Assembly: GCA_964411425.1 (NCBI GenBank)
Contig: CAYPKW010000018.1
Coordinates: forward strand, 1-43,789
Direction of reading: 5' to 3'
DNA: 43,789 nucleotides
Source: CAYPKW01 sp964411425
GTDB lineage: Bacteria > Pseudomonadota > Alphaproteobacteria > Dongiales > Dongiaceae
A program made the position numbers and the translations under genes. Shown here piece by piece: positions 23,348 through 31,250 of this stretch (position 1 is its first letter; each line of letters starts with the position of its first letter). Under the pieces are notes generated by a model. The model was not told the origin of the DNA. It saw only the letters and a program-made list of their open reading frames with translations, and did no database searches.

Positions 23348-24895
23348 ATGGAGCGCGCCACGGCGCCTCGCGGCGTGTGGCGGGATGCCACCGTCTATCT
23401 GGAGCCGCGGCTTATCGCGGTCTTGTTCATGGGCTTCTCCAGCGGCCTGCCGTTGGCGCTCACAGGGGCGACGCTGCAAGTGTGGATGGCGCGCGAGAAT
23501 GTCGATCTCGCGACCATCGGCTTCTTCGTGCTGGTCGGCATCGCCTACACCCTGAAATTCGTCTGGGCGCCGATCATGGACCGGGTGACGCTGCCCGGGC
23601 CGCTCGGGCGACTGGGGCGCCGGCGCGGCTGGGCGATCCTGGCGCAGCTCGGCCTGATGGGCACCATCGTCCTGCTGGGCACGACCGACCCGGTGGCGGC
23701 GCCCGCGCTGACGGCGTTGTGCGCGGTGCTGGTCGCGTTCTGCTCGGCCAGCCAGGACGTGGTGATCGACGCCTACCGCATCGAGCTCCTGGACGAGGAC
23801 CAGCAGGGCGCGGGCGCGGCGATGACGCAATACGGCTACCGCGTGGGCACGCTGGTCGCGGTCGCGGGCGCGCTGTTCCTGCACGGCGACGGCGAGCGCC
23901 TGTCGTGGCCGGCCGTCTATCTCGTGATGGCCGCCTTCGTTATGGTGGGCGTGGTCACCGTGCTGATGACCCGCGAGCCCGCGGCGCTCGCGCCCAGGCG
24001 CGAAGAAACGGCTAGGCCGGGCGCCCACCTCATGCGCACGGCGGTCGTATGCCTGTTGATCGCCGCGGCGGTCGTGGCCTTCGCCATCCTCAAGTTCGCG
24101 ATCTTCGCCGGCGTCGAATTGCCGGCCTGGGGCAAATGGGTGCCCAACGTGCTCGCGACCGTGCTCGCCGCCGCCACGCCGATCGCCATCGTCGCGCTCT
24201 TGCCGCGCCCCCAGGCCGCCTCCGGCCTCGCCGCGGGCTACGCCGCGCTGCGCGGCTGGCTCGACGCCACCTTCATCGATCCCTTCAAGGACATCGCCCG
24301 GCGCGACCGCTGGCTGCTGATCCTGGTCTTCATCGTGCTCTTCAAGCTGGGCGACGCCACCGCCGGCGTCATCTCCAGTGCGTTCTACGTGACGATGGAG
24401 TTCAGCGACGACGAGATCGCGCCCGCCAGCAAGACCTTCGGCCTGATTGCGACGCTGGTGGGCGTCGGCCTCGGCGGGTTCCTGGTCGCGCGCGTCGGCC
24501 TGATGCGCGCCCTGCTGGTCGGCGGCGTCCTGCAGATGCTCTCGAACCTCATGTTCGCGGCGCAATCGCAGGTCGGCCACCACTTCGGCTTCCTCACGCT
24601 CACCGTGGCGGTCGAGAACCTGAGCGGGGGCATCGGATCGGCGGCCTTCGTCGCCTATCTGTCGCTGCTTTGCAGCGTGCGCTTCACCGGCACGCACTAC
24701 GCGCTGTTCACATCGCTGGCCGCGATCGGCCGCACGGTCCTGTCCGCGCCCGGCGGTTGGATCGCCCGCGAGATCGGCTGGTTCGACTATTTCCTGGTGA
24801 CGACGGCGGTGGCCCTGCCGGGGCTGGTGCTGCTGATCTGGATGATGCGCGTGCTGCCGCCGCCTTCGCCAAACCAGAGCGCGGGGACGACCTGA
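23348..24895 (+). CDS. AmpG-like MFS permease
   Basis: A 515-residue major facilitator protein of the AmpG/SLC33-type group; AmpG imports anhydro-muropeptides for cell-wall recycling. The family start FMGFSSGLPLALTGATLQVW, the loop YTLKFVWAPIMDR and the acidic SQDVVIDAYRIELL are clear. About 12-14 membrane segments are apparent, with a longer central region (residues 210-290) that adds two helices as in long AmpG forms. The ATG directly follows the adenosine kinase stop, so the genes are likely co-transcribed. Confidence 0.85.
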   Translation: MERATAPRGVWRDATVYLEPRLIAVLFMGFSSGLPLALTGATLQVWMARENVDLATIGFFVLVGIAYTLKFVWAPIMDRVTLPGPLGRLGRRRGWAILAQLGLMGTIVLLGTTDPVAAPALTALCAVLVAFCSASQDVVIDAYRIELLDEDQQGAGAAMTQYGYRVGTLVAVAGALFLHGDGERLSWPAVYLVMAAFVMVGVVTVLMTREPAALAPRREETARPGAHLMRTAVVCLLIAAAVVAFAILKFAIFAGVELPAWGKWVPNVLATVLAAATPIAIVALLPRPQAASGLAAGYAALRGWLDATFIDPFKDIARRDRWLLILVFIVLFKLGDATAGVISSAFYVTMEFSDDEIAPASKTFGLIATLVGVGLGGFLVARVGLMRALLVGGVLQMLSNLMFAAQSQVGHHFGFLTLTVAVENLSGGIGSAAFVAYLSLLCSVRFTGTHYALFTSLAAIGRTVLSAPGGWIAREIGWFDYFLVTTAVALPGLVLLIWMMRVLPPPSPNQSAGTT

Positions 24896-24912
24896 AGGCC
24901 CGGCGCGAGCGC

Positions 24913-25416
24913 ATGGAGGTCTTCGAGGGCGACATCGCGACGCTCGCACTCGATGCCATCGTCAACGCCGCCAACGATCGGCTGGAGCCGGGAGGCGGCG
25001 TGTGCGGGGCTATCCACCGCGCCGCCGGGCCCGAGCTCGCGCTCGCCTGCCGGCGCTTCGGCGGCTGCCCCACGGGCGAGGCCCGGATCACGCCCGGGTT
25101 CAAGCTCAAGGCGAAACACGTGATCCACGCCGTGGGCCCGATCTGGCGCGGCGGTGGCGGACGCGAGGACGAGTTGCTGGCCGCCTGCTACCGCATGAGC
25201 CTCGAGCTCGCCCGCCGGCACCGGCTGCGCTCGATCGCAGTGCCGGCGATTTCCACCGGCGTCTACGGCTTCCCGTTGGAGCGGGCGACCGCCATCGCGG
25301 TGGATACCGTCGCCGATTTCCTTGCAGTCTCGGCGCTGCCCGGGCGACTGGTGTTCGCCTGCTTCGGCGCCGCGGCGGCCGAGGCCTATCGCCGGGCAAT
25401 TGCGGCCATCGCTTGA
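24913..25416 (+). CDS. Macrodomain (ADP-ribose-binding) protein
   Basis: A 167-residue single-domain macro protein of the YmdB/Appr-1''-p-processing type. It would bind or hydrolyse ADP-ribose derivatives such as O-acetyl-ADP-ribose. Signatures: DAIVNAANDRLEPGGGVCGA (adenine and ribose pocket), HVIHAVGPIWRGG, and VPAISTGVYGFPLERA (diphosphate loop). It starts 17 bases after the AmpG-like gene. The open frame upstream overlaps ampG in another frame, so the ATG at 24913, at the head of the domain, is preferred. Confidence 0.9.
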   Translation: MEVFEGDIATLALDAIVNAANDRLEPGGGVCGAIHRAAGPELALACRRFGGCPTGEARITPGFKLKAKHVIHAVGPIWRGGGGREDELLAACYRMSLELARRHRLRSIAVPAISTGVYGFPLERATAIAVDTVADFLAVSALPGRLVFACFGAAAAEAYRRAIAAIA

Positions 25417-25439
25417 CGACGACCGGCAACGTGCTACGA

Positions 25440-25455
25440 ATGTAGCGCGTTACAT
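25440..25455. promoter_or_regulatory. Palindromic operator candidate of the toxin-antitoxin pair
   Basis: ATGTAGCGCGTTACAT is palindromic at 14 of 16 positions and lies 15 bases before the antitoxin ATG. An adjoining shorter palindrome, GCTAC-GAAT-GTAGC (25433-25446), overlaps its left half. Phd-type antitoxins repress their own promoters by binding such palindromes; binding here is inferred from position. Confidence 0.5.
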
Positions 25456-25469
25456 ACTCGGAGCGTCCG

Positions 25470-25718
25470 ATGCCGAAGACAGTTTCGCTTCGCGAGGCGA
25501 ATCAGCGGTTCGCCAAGGTCATTCGCCAAGTTCAGGCGGGTCAGGAGTTCGTCATCACCCGCCGCGGCGAGCCGGTGGCAAAACTGTCACCTGTTTCGGC
25601 CAAGCGCGTGTTGACGCCCGAGCAGAAGGCCGCGTGGCGGCGCGCCCTTAGGACCATGAGGAAGGGCTGGCAGCTCGGCTACTGGAAAGTCTCGCGAGAA
25701 TTGCTTCATGAGCGGTGA
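25470..25718 (+). CDS. Phd/YefM-type antitoxin
   Basis: An 82-residue antitoxin of the Phd/YefM superfamily. The N-terminal DNA-binding part is typical: KTVSLREANQRFAKVIRQVQ followed by GQEFVITRRGEPVAKLSP. The basic and aromatic C-terminus (RKGWQLGYWKVSRELL) would wrap and inhibit the toxin. A CGGAG Shine-Dalgarno lies six bases upstream of the ATG. It overlaps the PIN toxin gene by 11 bases, the usual coupled arrangement. Confidence 0.88.
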   Translation: MPKTVSLREANQRFAKVIRQVQAGQEFVITRRGEPVAKLSPVSAKRVLTPEQKAAWRRALRTMRKGWQLGYWKVSRELLHER

Positions 25719-26169
25719 GCGGTTCTCCCTCGACTCGAACGTATTGGTCTATTCGGTAGATCGCGGGGGACATGCGAAGCAAGAGCGCGCGATCTTGATT
25801 CTCGATCGTGCAAAGGATCGAGACTGCGTGCTATCAGTTCAGTCTTTGGGCGAGTTTTACGTCGCCGTCACGCGCAAAGGCCTGGTGGCATCCGCTGCGG
25901 CGGCAAGCCTGGCCGGGAATTGGTTGACCGTGTTTCCGACTTGCGCGGCTACCGACAGCGCGCTGCGATCGGCTCTCGCGATGGCGGCTTCCGGCCGCTT
26001 GGCATTCTGGGACGCCATGCTGGTGTCGACGGCGCGCGAGGCCGGCTGCACCTTGCTTCTCAGCGAGGATATGCAGGACGGTATGAGCGTCGGCGGCATT
26101 ACCGTGCGCAACCCTTTCGTGGGAGACGAACTCCCGGACGATTTGGCTAGGCTCCTGGGTGCCCGCTGA
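25708..26169 (+). CDS. PIN-domain ribonuclease toxin (VapC-like)
   Basis: A 153-residue PIN domain protein, expected to be a Mg-dependent RNase held inactive by the adjacent antitoxin. Acidic active-site residues can be placed at Asp9 (SLDSNVLVYS), Glu49 (SLGEFYVAV), Asp102 (LAFWDAMLVSTAREAG) and Asp121 or Asp124 (LSEDMQDG). Base composition of this gene is visibly less GC-rich than the flanking genes, consistent with horizontal acquisition. It ends three bases before the convergent phoB stop. Confidence 0.9.
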   Translation: MSGERFSLDSNVLVYSVDRGGHAKQERAILILDRAKDRDCVLSVQSLGEFYVAVTRKGLVASAAAASLAGNWLTVFPTCAATDSALRSALAMAASGRLAFWDAMLVSTAREAGCTLLLSEDMQDGMSVGGITVRNPFVGDELPDDLARLLGAR

Positions 26170-26172
26170 CCC

Positions 26173-26862
26173 TCAGCCCGCGCGGTCGAGGGAATAGCCG
26201 GCCGAGCGCACGGTGCGGATGAGATCGGCCTCGTCGACGCCGTTGAGCGCCTTGCGCAGGCGCCGGACGTGCACGTCCACGGTGCGCGCCTCCACGTAGA
26301 CCTCGCGGCCCCACACGCTGTCCAGCAGTTGCTCGCGGCTGAACACGCGGCCCTGATGCTGGAGCAGGTGGCGCAGCAGGCGGAACTCGGTCGGGCCTAG
26401 ATGCACCTCGCGCCCGCGCCGGCGCACCCGATGCCGGGCGAGGTCGAGCGCGAGATCGTCGTAGGTGAGCGTCTCGCCGTCCTCCGCCGGCCGGGCACGG
26501 CGCAACAGCGCGCGCACGCGCGCCACCAGCTCGCTCGGGCTGAACGGCTTGGTCACGTAATCGTCGGCGCCGGCTTCGAGGCCGCGCAGCTTGTCGCCCT
26601 CCTCGCCGCGCGCGGTCAGCAGAATGACCGGCAGCGCCCGCGTCTCCGGCGCGCGGCGCAAGTGCCGGCACACCTCGATGCCCGACATGAGCGGCAGCAT
26701 CCAGTCGAGCAGCACCAGGTCGGGGCGCTCTTCGCGCACCAGCAGCAGGGCCTCCTCGCCGTCCTTCGCCGCCGCCACCCGGAAGCCGGCGCGTTCCAGG
26801 TTGTAGGTCAAGAGCGTCACCAGCGCCGCCTCGTCCTCGACGACGAGAACGAGCGGCTTCAT
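26173..26862 (-). CDS. phoB: Phosphate regulon response regulator PhoB
   Basis: OmpR-type response regulator that, when phosphorylated by PhoR, activates Pho-box promoters. The 229-residue protein has the receiver acidic pair (VVEDE, Glu9/Asp10), the phosphoacceptor Asp53 in LVLLDWMLP, Thr83 in LLTAR and Lys105 in YVTKPFSP. The C-terminal winged helix includes HLGPTEFRLLRHLLQ and ARTVDVHVRRLRKAL, matching PhoB closely. Its ATG overlaps the phoU stop by four bases; it is the last gene of the pst-pho cluster. Confidence 0.95.
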   Translation of the reverse strand: MKPLVLVVEDEAALVTLLTYNLERAGFRVAAAKDGEEALLLVREERPDLVLLDWMLPLMSGIEVCRHLRRAPETRALPVILLTARGEEGDKLRGLEAGADDYVTKPFSPSELVARVRALLRRARPAEDGETLTYDDLALDLARHRVRRRGREVHLGPTEFRLLRHLLQHQGRVFSREQLLDSVWGREVYVEARTVDVHVRRLRKALNGVDEADLIRTVRSAGYSLDRAG

Positions 26863-27602
26863 CGCGGCCCCTCGATCTTGTCGGCGGGCGGTGGCACCAG
26901 GGTGAAACTCGTCTTGTCGCCCTTGGGCCGCGCCTCGTCCATCGGGCGCCCGCGCACCAGGTAGTGCACCGTCTCGGCGATGTTGGTAGCGTGGTCGCCG
27001 ATGCGCTCGATGTTCTTGGCGATGAACAGCAGGTGGGTGGCGGGGCCGATGTTGCGCGGGTCCTCCATCATGTAGGTGAGGAGCTCGCGGAACAGGCTGT
27101 TGTACATCTCGTCCACCTCCTCGTCGCGGCGCCAGGCGGCGATCGCCTTGTCGGCGTCCTCGGCCGCGTAGGCGTCGAGCGTGTCCTTGATGATCGCCTG
27201 CGCCAGCTTGCCCATGCGCGGAATCAGGTGCGCCGGGCGCACCGGCGGCGCCTGGGCGAGAGCGATGGCCCGCTTGGCCACGTTGGCGGCGTAGTCGCCG
27301 ATGCGCTCGATGTCGCTCGAGATCTTGAGTGCCGCCACCGCGGCGCGCAGGTCCCGCGCCATCGGTTGGCGCAGCGCCAGCATGCGCACGGCGGCGTTGC
27401 TCACTTGGTGCTCGACCTCGTCGATGCGCGCGTCGGCGCCGACGACGCGCTGTGCGAGCTCGGCGTCGCGGCGCGTCAGCGCCTCGATCGCGGCCTGCAG
27501 TTGCGCCTCGGCAAGCCCGCCCATTTCCGCCACCATCCGGCGCAACTGGTTGAGATCGTCGTCGAACGACTTGACGATGTGGTCCGTCGGCTGATCGGTC
27601 AT
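26859..27602 (-). CDS. phoU: Phosphate signalling regulator PhoU
   Basis: PhoU links the Pst transporter to PhoR and shuts off the Pho response in high phosphate. The 247-residue protein has two related three-helix repeats, each with the metal-binding pattern: KISSDIERIGDYAANVAKR (about residues 94-112) and FIAKNIERIGDHATNIAET (about 196-214). The ATG at 27602 gives the conserved start and overlaps the pstB stop by four bases; the longer open frame runs antisense-like through pstB. The C-terminal tail is proline-rich and charged. Confidence 0.96.
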   Translation of the reverse strand: MTDQPTDHIVKSFDDDLNQLRRMVAEMGGLAEAQLQAAIEALTRRDAELAQRVVGADARIDEVEHQVSNAAVRMLALRQPMARDLRAAVAALKISSDIERIGDYAANVAKRAIALAQAPPVRPAHLIPRMGKLAQAIIKDTLDAYAAEDADKAIAAWRRDEEVDEMYNSLFRELLTYMMEDPRNIGPATHLLFIAKNIERIGDHATNIAETVHYLVRGRPMDEARPKGDKTSFTLVPPPADKIEGPR

Positions 27603-28393
27603 CCGAACCGTCCCGTGATGTAGCCCTGCGTGCGGCCGTCGCGCGGGCTGGTGAACAGCTGCTCGGTCGGGCCCTCTTCGATCAGTTGGCCCAGGTGGAA
27701 GAAGGCGGCATGCTGCGAGACGCGGGCCGCCTGCTGCATCGAATGGGTGACGATGACGATGGTGAACTTCAGGCGCAGCTCGTCGATCAGCTCCTCGATC
27801 CGGGCGGTGGCGATGGGGTCGAGCGACGAGCACGGCTCGTCCATCAGGATCGCCTCGGGGTTGACGGCGATGGCGCGCGCGATGCACAGGCGCTGCTGCT
27901 GGCCGCCCGACAGCCCGGTGCCCGGATCGCCGAGGCGGTCGGCGACTTCCCCCCACAGCGCCGCGCGCTCCAGGCTCGCGCGCACGATGCGGTCGAGCTC
28001 GGCGCGGCTCGACGCCAGCCCATGGATGCGCGGCCCGTAGGCGACGTTGTCGTAGATCGACTTCGGGAACGGGTTCGGCTTCTGGAACACCATGCCGATG
28101 CGCGCCCTGAGCAACACCGGGTCGAGCGCCTTGTCGTAGATGTCCTCGCCGTCCACCAGGATGGTGCCTTCGACGCGGCAGCCGTCGATCACGTCGTTCA
28201 TGCGGTTGAGGCAGCGCAGGAAGGTGGTCTTGCCGCAGCCCGAGGGACCGATCAGCGCCGTCACCTCGAAGGCGCGGATCTCGAGGCTCACGTCGCGCAG
28301 CGCCTGCTTCTCGCCGTAGAACACGTTGACGCCCTGCGCCGCCACCTTGACCGGTCGTATCGGCTCCGCCGCCGTCGCCGGAAGTGCTGCCAT
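27599..28393 (-). CDS. pstB: Phosphate ABC transporter ATP-binding protein PstB
   Basis: ATPase of the high-affinity phosphate importer. The 264-residue form starts at ATG 28393, four bases after the pstA stop; a GTG or similar start at 28438 is possible but would overlap pstA by 41 bases. Motifs: Walker A GPSGCGKTT, Q-loop MVFQKPNPFPKSIYDNVAYG (PstB-specific), signature LSGGQQQRLCIARA, Walker B ILMDEPCSSLDP and the H-loop IVTHSM. Domain order and length are standard. Confidence 0.97.
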   Translation of the reverse strand: MAALPATAAEPIRPVKVAAQGVNVFYGEKQALRDVSLEIRAFEVTALIGPSGCGKTTFLRCLNRMNDVIDGCRVEGTILVDGEDIYDKALDPVLLRARIGMVFQKPNPFPKSIYDNVAYGPRIHGLASSRAELDRIVRASLERAALWGEVADRLGDPGTGLSGGQQQRLCIARAIAVNPEAILMDEPCSSLDPIATARIEELIDELRLKFTIVIVTHSMQQAARVSQHAAFFHLGQLIEEGPTEQLFTSPRDGRTQGYITGRFG

Positions 28394-28397
28394 TCCG

Positions 28398-29666
28398 CTA
28401 CCAGCGCCGCTCGAAGCGCCGGCGCAGCATGATCGCAAGCCCGTTCATGGCGGCCAGAAAGACCAGCAGCACCAGGATGGCGGCGCTCGTCTTCTCGACG
28501 AAGCCGCGCTCGGGCGCGTCCGCCCACAGGAAGATCTGGACCGGCAACGCGGTCGCCGGGTCGGTCGGGCCCCGGGGCGCGTCGGCGATGAAGGCGACCA
28601 TGCCGATCATCAACAGCGGCGCCGTTTCCCCGGCCGCGCGCGCCATGCCGATGATGGCCCCGGTCAGCACGCCGGGCATGGCCGCCGGCAGGACATGGTG
28701 CATGGCGACCTGCAGGGGCGAGGCGCCCATGGCGAGCGCGGCCTCGCGAATCGAAGGCGGCACCGCGTTGAGTGCTGCGCGCGCCGCGATGATGAAGGTC
28801 GGCAGCGTCAGCAGCGCCAGCACCATGCCGCCCACCAGCGAGGCCGAGCGCGGCAGCTCGAAGAATCCGAGGAAGATGGCGAGGCCCAGCAGCCCGAACA
28901 CGATCGAAGGCACCGCCGCCAGGTTGTTGACGTTGACCTCGATCAAGTCGGTCCACCGGTTCCTGGGCGCGAACTCCTGCAGATATACCGCGCTCGCCAC
29001 GCCCAGCGGAAACGAAAGCAGCAAGGCCACCGCAAGCGTGAGGAAGCTGCCGATCAAGGCGCTGGCGAGGCCCGCCTGCTCCGGTTCCCGGCTGTCGCCC
29101 TGGGTGAGGAACCCCCAGTTGACGGCGAGTGCGACGCGCCCTTCGGCGGCCAGCGCGTCGAACCAGGCGATCTGGTCGGCCGTGAGCCGGCCCGCCTGGC
29201 GCGGCAGCGCGCCCTTGTTCAGCATGTCGATGTCGCTGCCGGCGGCGAGCCGGATACGGACGGTCTCGCCGATCAACGCCGGTTGGGCCAGCGCCATTTG
29301 GCGCAGCTGGAAGGGCGCATCGGCGCTGAGGAGGGCGCCGAGTTGGCGCCGCTCTTGGCGCGAAGTCGCCTCCGGGAAGCGCGCCTCGAGCGCGCGCTTG
29401 ACGAGCTGGGCGTAGTCGGCCTGGCCGATATCCTTCGGCGCCCTCGTGCCCGCGGGGTCGATGAGGCTCTCCTCGAAGTAGATGTCGAGCGCGATGCGGG
29501 TGGCGAGGAAGGCGCCGGAACCCTGCCAGGCGATGCTCGCCAGCAGCAGCGCGAGGATGCCGATCGCGGCCAAGATCGAGCCGAGGCCGTACAGCCTGAA
29601 CCGGCGCTCCGCCCTGTGTCGGCGGCGGAGCCGCGCGCGGGCGGCCGAGGTGGCGCGATCAGACAT
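28398..29666 (-). CDS. pstA: Phosphate ABC transporter permease PstA (long form)
   Basis: Inner-membrane permease of the phosphate importer. At 422 residues it is much longer than E. coli PstA. The extra region (about residues 50-190), periplasmic after the first membrane helix, corresponds to the DUF3333 segment found in alphaproteobacterial PstA. The transport core starts near GSFLTLAVALLLSFPLGVAS and contains the permease signature REAALAMGASPLQVAMHHVL (EAA loop). It overlaps pstC by eight bases and is followed by pstB. Confidence 0.95.
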   Translation of the reverse strand: MSDRATSAARARLRRRHRAERRFRLYGLGSILAAIGILALLLASIAWQGSGAFLATRIALDIYFEESLIDPAGTRAPKDIGQADYAQLVKRALEARFPEATSRQERRQLGALLSADAPFQLRQMALAQPALIGETVRIRLAAGSDIDMLNKGALPRQAGRLTADQIAWFDALAAEGRVALAVNWGFLTQGDSREPEQAGLASALIGSFLTLAVALLLSFPLGVASAVYLQEFAPRNRWTDLIEVNVNNLAAVPSIVFGLLGLAIFLGFFELPRSASLVGGMVLALLTLPTFIIAARAALNAVPPSIREAALAMGASPLQVAMHHVLPAAMPGVLTGAIIGMARAAGETAPLLMIGMVAFIADAPRGPTDPATALPVQIFLWADAPERGFVEKTSAAILVLLVFLAAMNGLAIMLRRRFERRW

Positions 29667-31041
29667 ATTTCTCCCGGTAGCGCCGCACCAGGGCGAGCGC
29701 CACGACGTTGAGCGCCAGGGTGGCGACGAACAGCGTCAGCCCGAGCGCGAACGCCGCCAGCGTCTTCGGGCTGTCGAACTCCTGGTCGCCGACCAGCAGG
29801 GTCACGATCTGCACGGTGACCGTGGTCACCGCTTGCAACGGATTGGCGGTCAGGTTGGCGGCCAGTCCCGCCGCCATGACCACGATCATGGTCTCGCCCA
29901 CGGCGCGCGACACGGCCAAGAGGACGGCGCCGACGATGCCCGGCAAGGCCGCCGGGATCACCACCTTGCGGATGGTCTCCGACGGCGTGGCGCCGAGCGC
30001 GTAGGAGCCGTCGCGCAAGGACTGCGGCACCGCGTTCATCACGTCGTCGGACAGCGAGGAGACGAACGGAATGATCATGACGCCCATGACGAGGCCGGCG
30101 GCGAGCGCGCTTTCGGTGGCCACATCGAATCCTACCGCGGCGCCGAGGTCGCGCAACCCCGGCCCCACGGTCACGGCGGCGAAGAAGCCGTAGACCACGG
30201 TGGGAACGCCGGCCAGCATCTCGAGCGCTGGCTTCGCCGCGGCGCGCAAGCGCCGCCCCGCGTATTCGGACATGTAGACCGCCGCCAGCAGCCCGATCGG
30301 CACGGCCACCGCCATGGCGATCAGGGTCACCATGAGGGTGCCGGCGAACAGCGGCACCGCCCCGAAGGCGCCGGAGCTGCCCACTTGGTCGGCGCGGAGC
30401 GCGGTCTGCGGGCTCCAGTGCAGCCCGAACAGGAAGTCGCTCGGCGGCACGGCGGCGAAGAAGCGCGCCGCTTCGAACAGCAGCGAGAGCACGATGCCCA
30501 CGGTGGCGAGGACGGCGAGCGTCGAGGCGCCGATCATGGCGCCGATTGCGGCTCGCTCCACCCGCTGGCGGGCCTTGAAGGCGGGCCCGATGCGCCGGCT
30601 CGCCCAGCCGAAGCCGGCCGCCGCGATCGAAAGGCCGAGGGCCGCCGTCGCGGCGAAACCGATCCAGCGCAGCGCTTCCATGCGATCGGCCGCCGCCGCC
30701 AGCGCCGGATCGACCGAATCGAAAGCGCCGCCGCCTTCGGCCAACCGCACGATCTTGCCGAGCAGTAGCTCGTGCTCGCCGGGCGACAATGCCTCGCTGC
30801 CGGCCGGCAGGCTCGGCCGCAACAGCAGCGATATGAGTTGCGGCTCCAACGTGAGCCACAGCAGCACCGCGGCGAGCGCCGGGACCCCGCACCACAGCGC
30901 GACATAGAGGCCGTGATAGCCGGGCAGCGACTGAAGGCGCCGGCGCTCTCTCCCCGCCGCCGCCAGCGCCCGGCGGCGGCCCATCCAATAGGCGGCAAGG
31001 CTCAGCAGCAGCAGCGTCGAGACGAGAACGAGATGTCGCAT
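29659..31041 (-). CDS. pstC: Phosphate ABC transporter permease PstC (long form)
   Basis: Partner permease of PstA. The 460-residue protein has an N-terminal extension of about 160 residues with several hydrophobic helices before the core, a form typical of alphaproteobacteria. The core holds GTLMVTLIAMAVAVPIGLLA, ALEMLAGVPTVVYGFFA and the EAA-loop region RDGSYALGATPSETIRKVVI. A 209-base gap containing a palindromic repeat separates it from pstS, and it overlaps pstA by eight bases. Confidence 0.95.
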   Translation of the reverse strand: MRHLVLVSTLLLLSLAAYWMGRRRALAAAGRERRRLQSLPGYHGLYVALWCGVPALAAVLLWLTLEPQLISLLLRPSLPAGSEALSPGEHELLLGKIVRLAEGGGAFDSVDPALAAAADRMEALRWIGFAATAALGLSIAAAGFGWASRRIGPAFKARQRVERAAIGAMIGASTLAVLATVGIVLSLLFEAARFFAAVPPSDFLFGLHWSPQTALRADQVGSSGAFGAVPLFAGTLMVTLIAMAVAVPIGLLAAVYMSEYAGRRLRAAAKPALEMLAGVPTVVYGFFAAVTVGPGLRDLGAAVGFDVATESALAAGLVMGVMIIPFVSSLSDDVMNAVPQSLRDGSYALGATPSETIRKVVIPAALPGIVGAVLLAVSRAVGETMIVVMAAGLAANLTANPLQAVTTVTVQIVTLLVGDQEFDSPKTLAAFALGLTLFVATLALNVVALALVRRYREKYV

Positions 31042-31110
31042 GGATGCACGCCCGCGAACCCTGTTCTAGTGGATCGTCACGAACAGATGAATTCCAAGCC
31101 AATTTCCATC

Positions 31111-31205
31111 GTCACCCCGGACGAGCGAAGCGAGATCCGGGGTCCATCTCGCCTGTGGCGCCATGGACCCCGGCTCGCGCGGCTGTGCCGCTTGGCCGGG
31201 GTGAC
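31111..31205. repeat. Palindromic intergenic repeat between pstS and pstC
   Basis: A 95-base element with perfect 10-base ends GTCACCCCGG (31111-31120) and CCGGGGTGAC (31196-31205), plus an inner inverted repeat CCGGGGTCCAT (31137-31147) / ATGGACCCCGG (31163-31173). Translated on the plus strand it reads VTPDERSEIRGP, a peptide I recognise as the spurious product of a widespread alphaproteobacterial intergenic palindrome family. In the pst transcript it would form a large hairpin between pstS and pstC. This could favour higher pstS than pstC mRNA (inference). Confidence 0.82.
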
Positions 31206-31250
31206 AACCGATAAATGTCACACGGGGTATCATCTGTCACAGACGCATCA

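Noticed and set aside
31215..31240. Two TGTCAC motifs as a second Pho box
   Set aside because: Their starts are 19 bases apart, not 11 or 22, and they lie at the 3' end of pstS with no promoter-like sequence.
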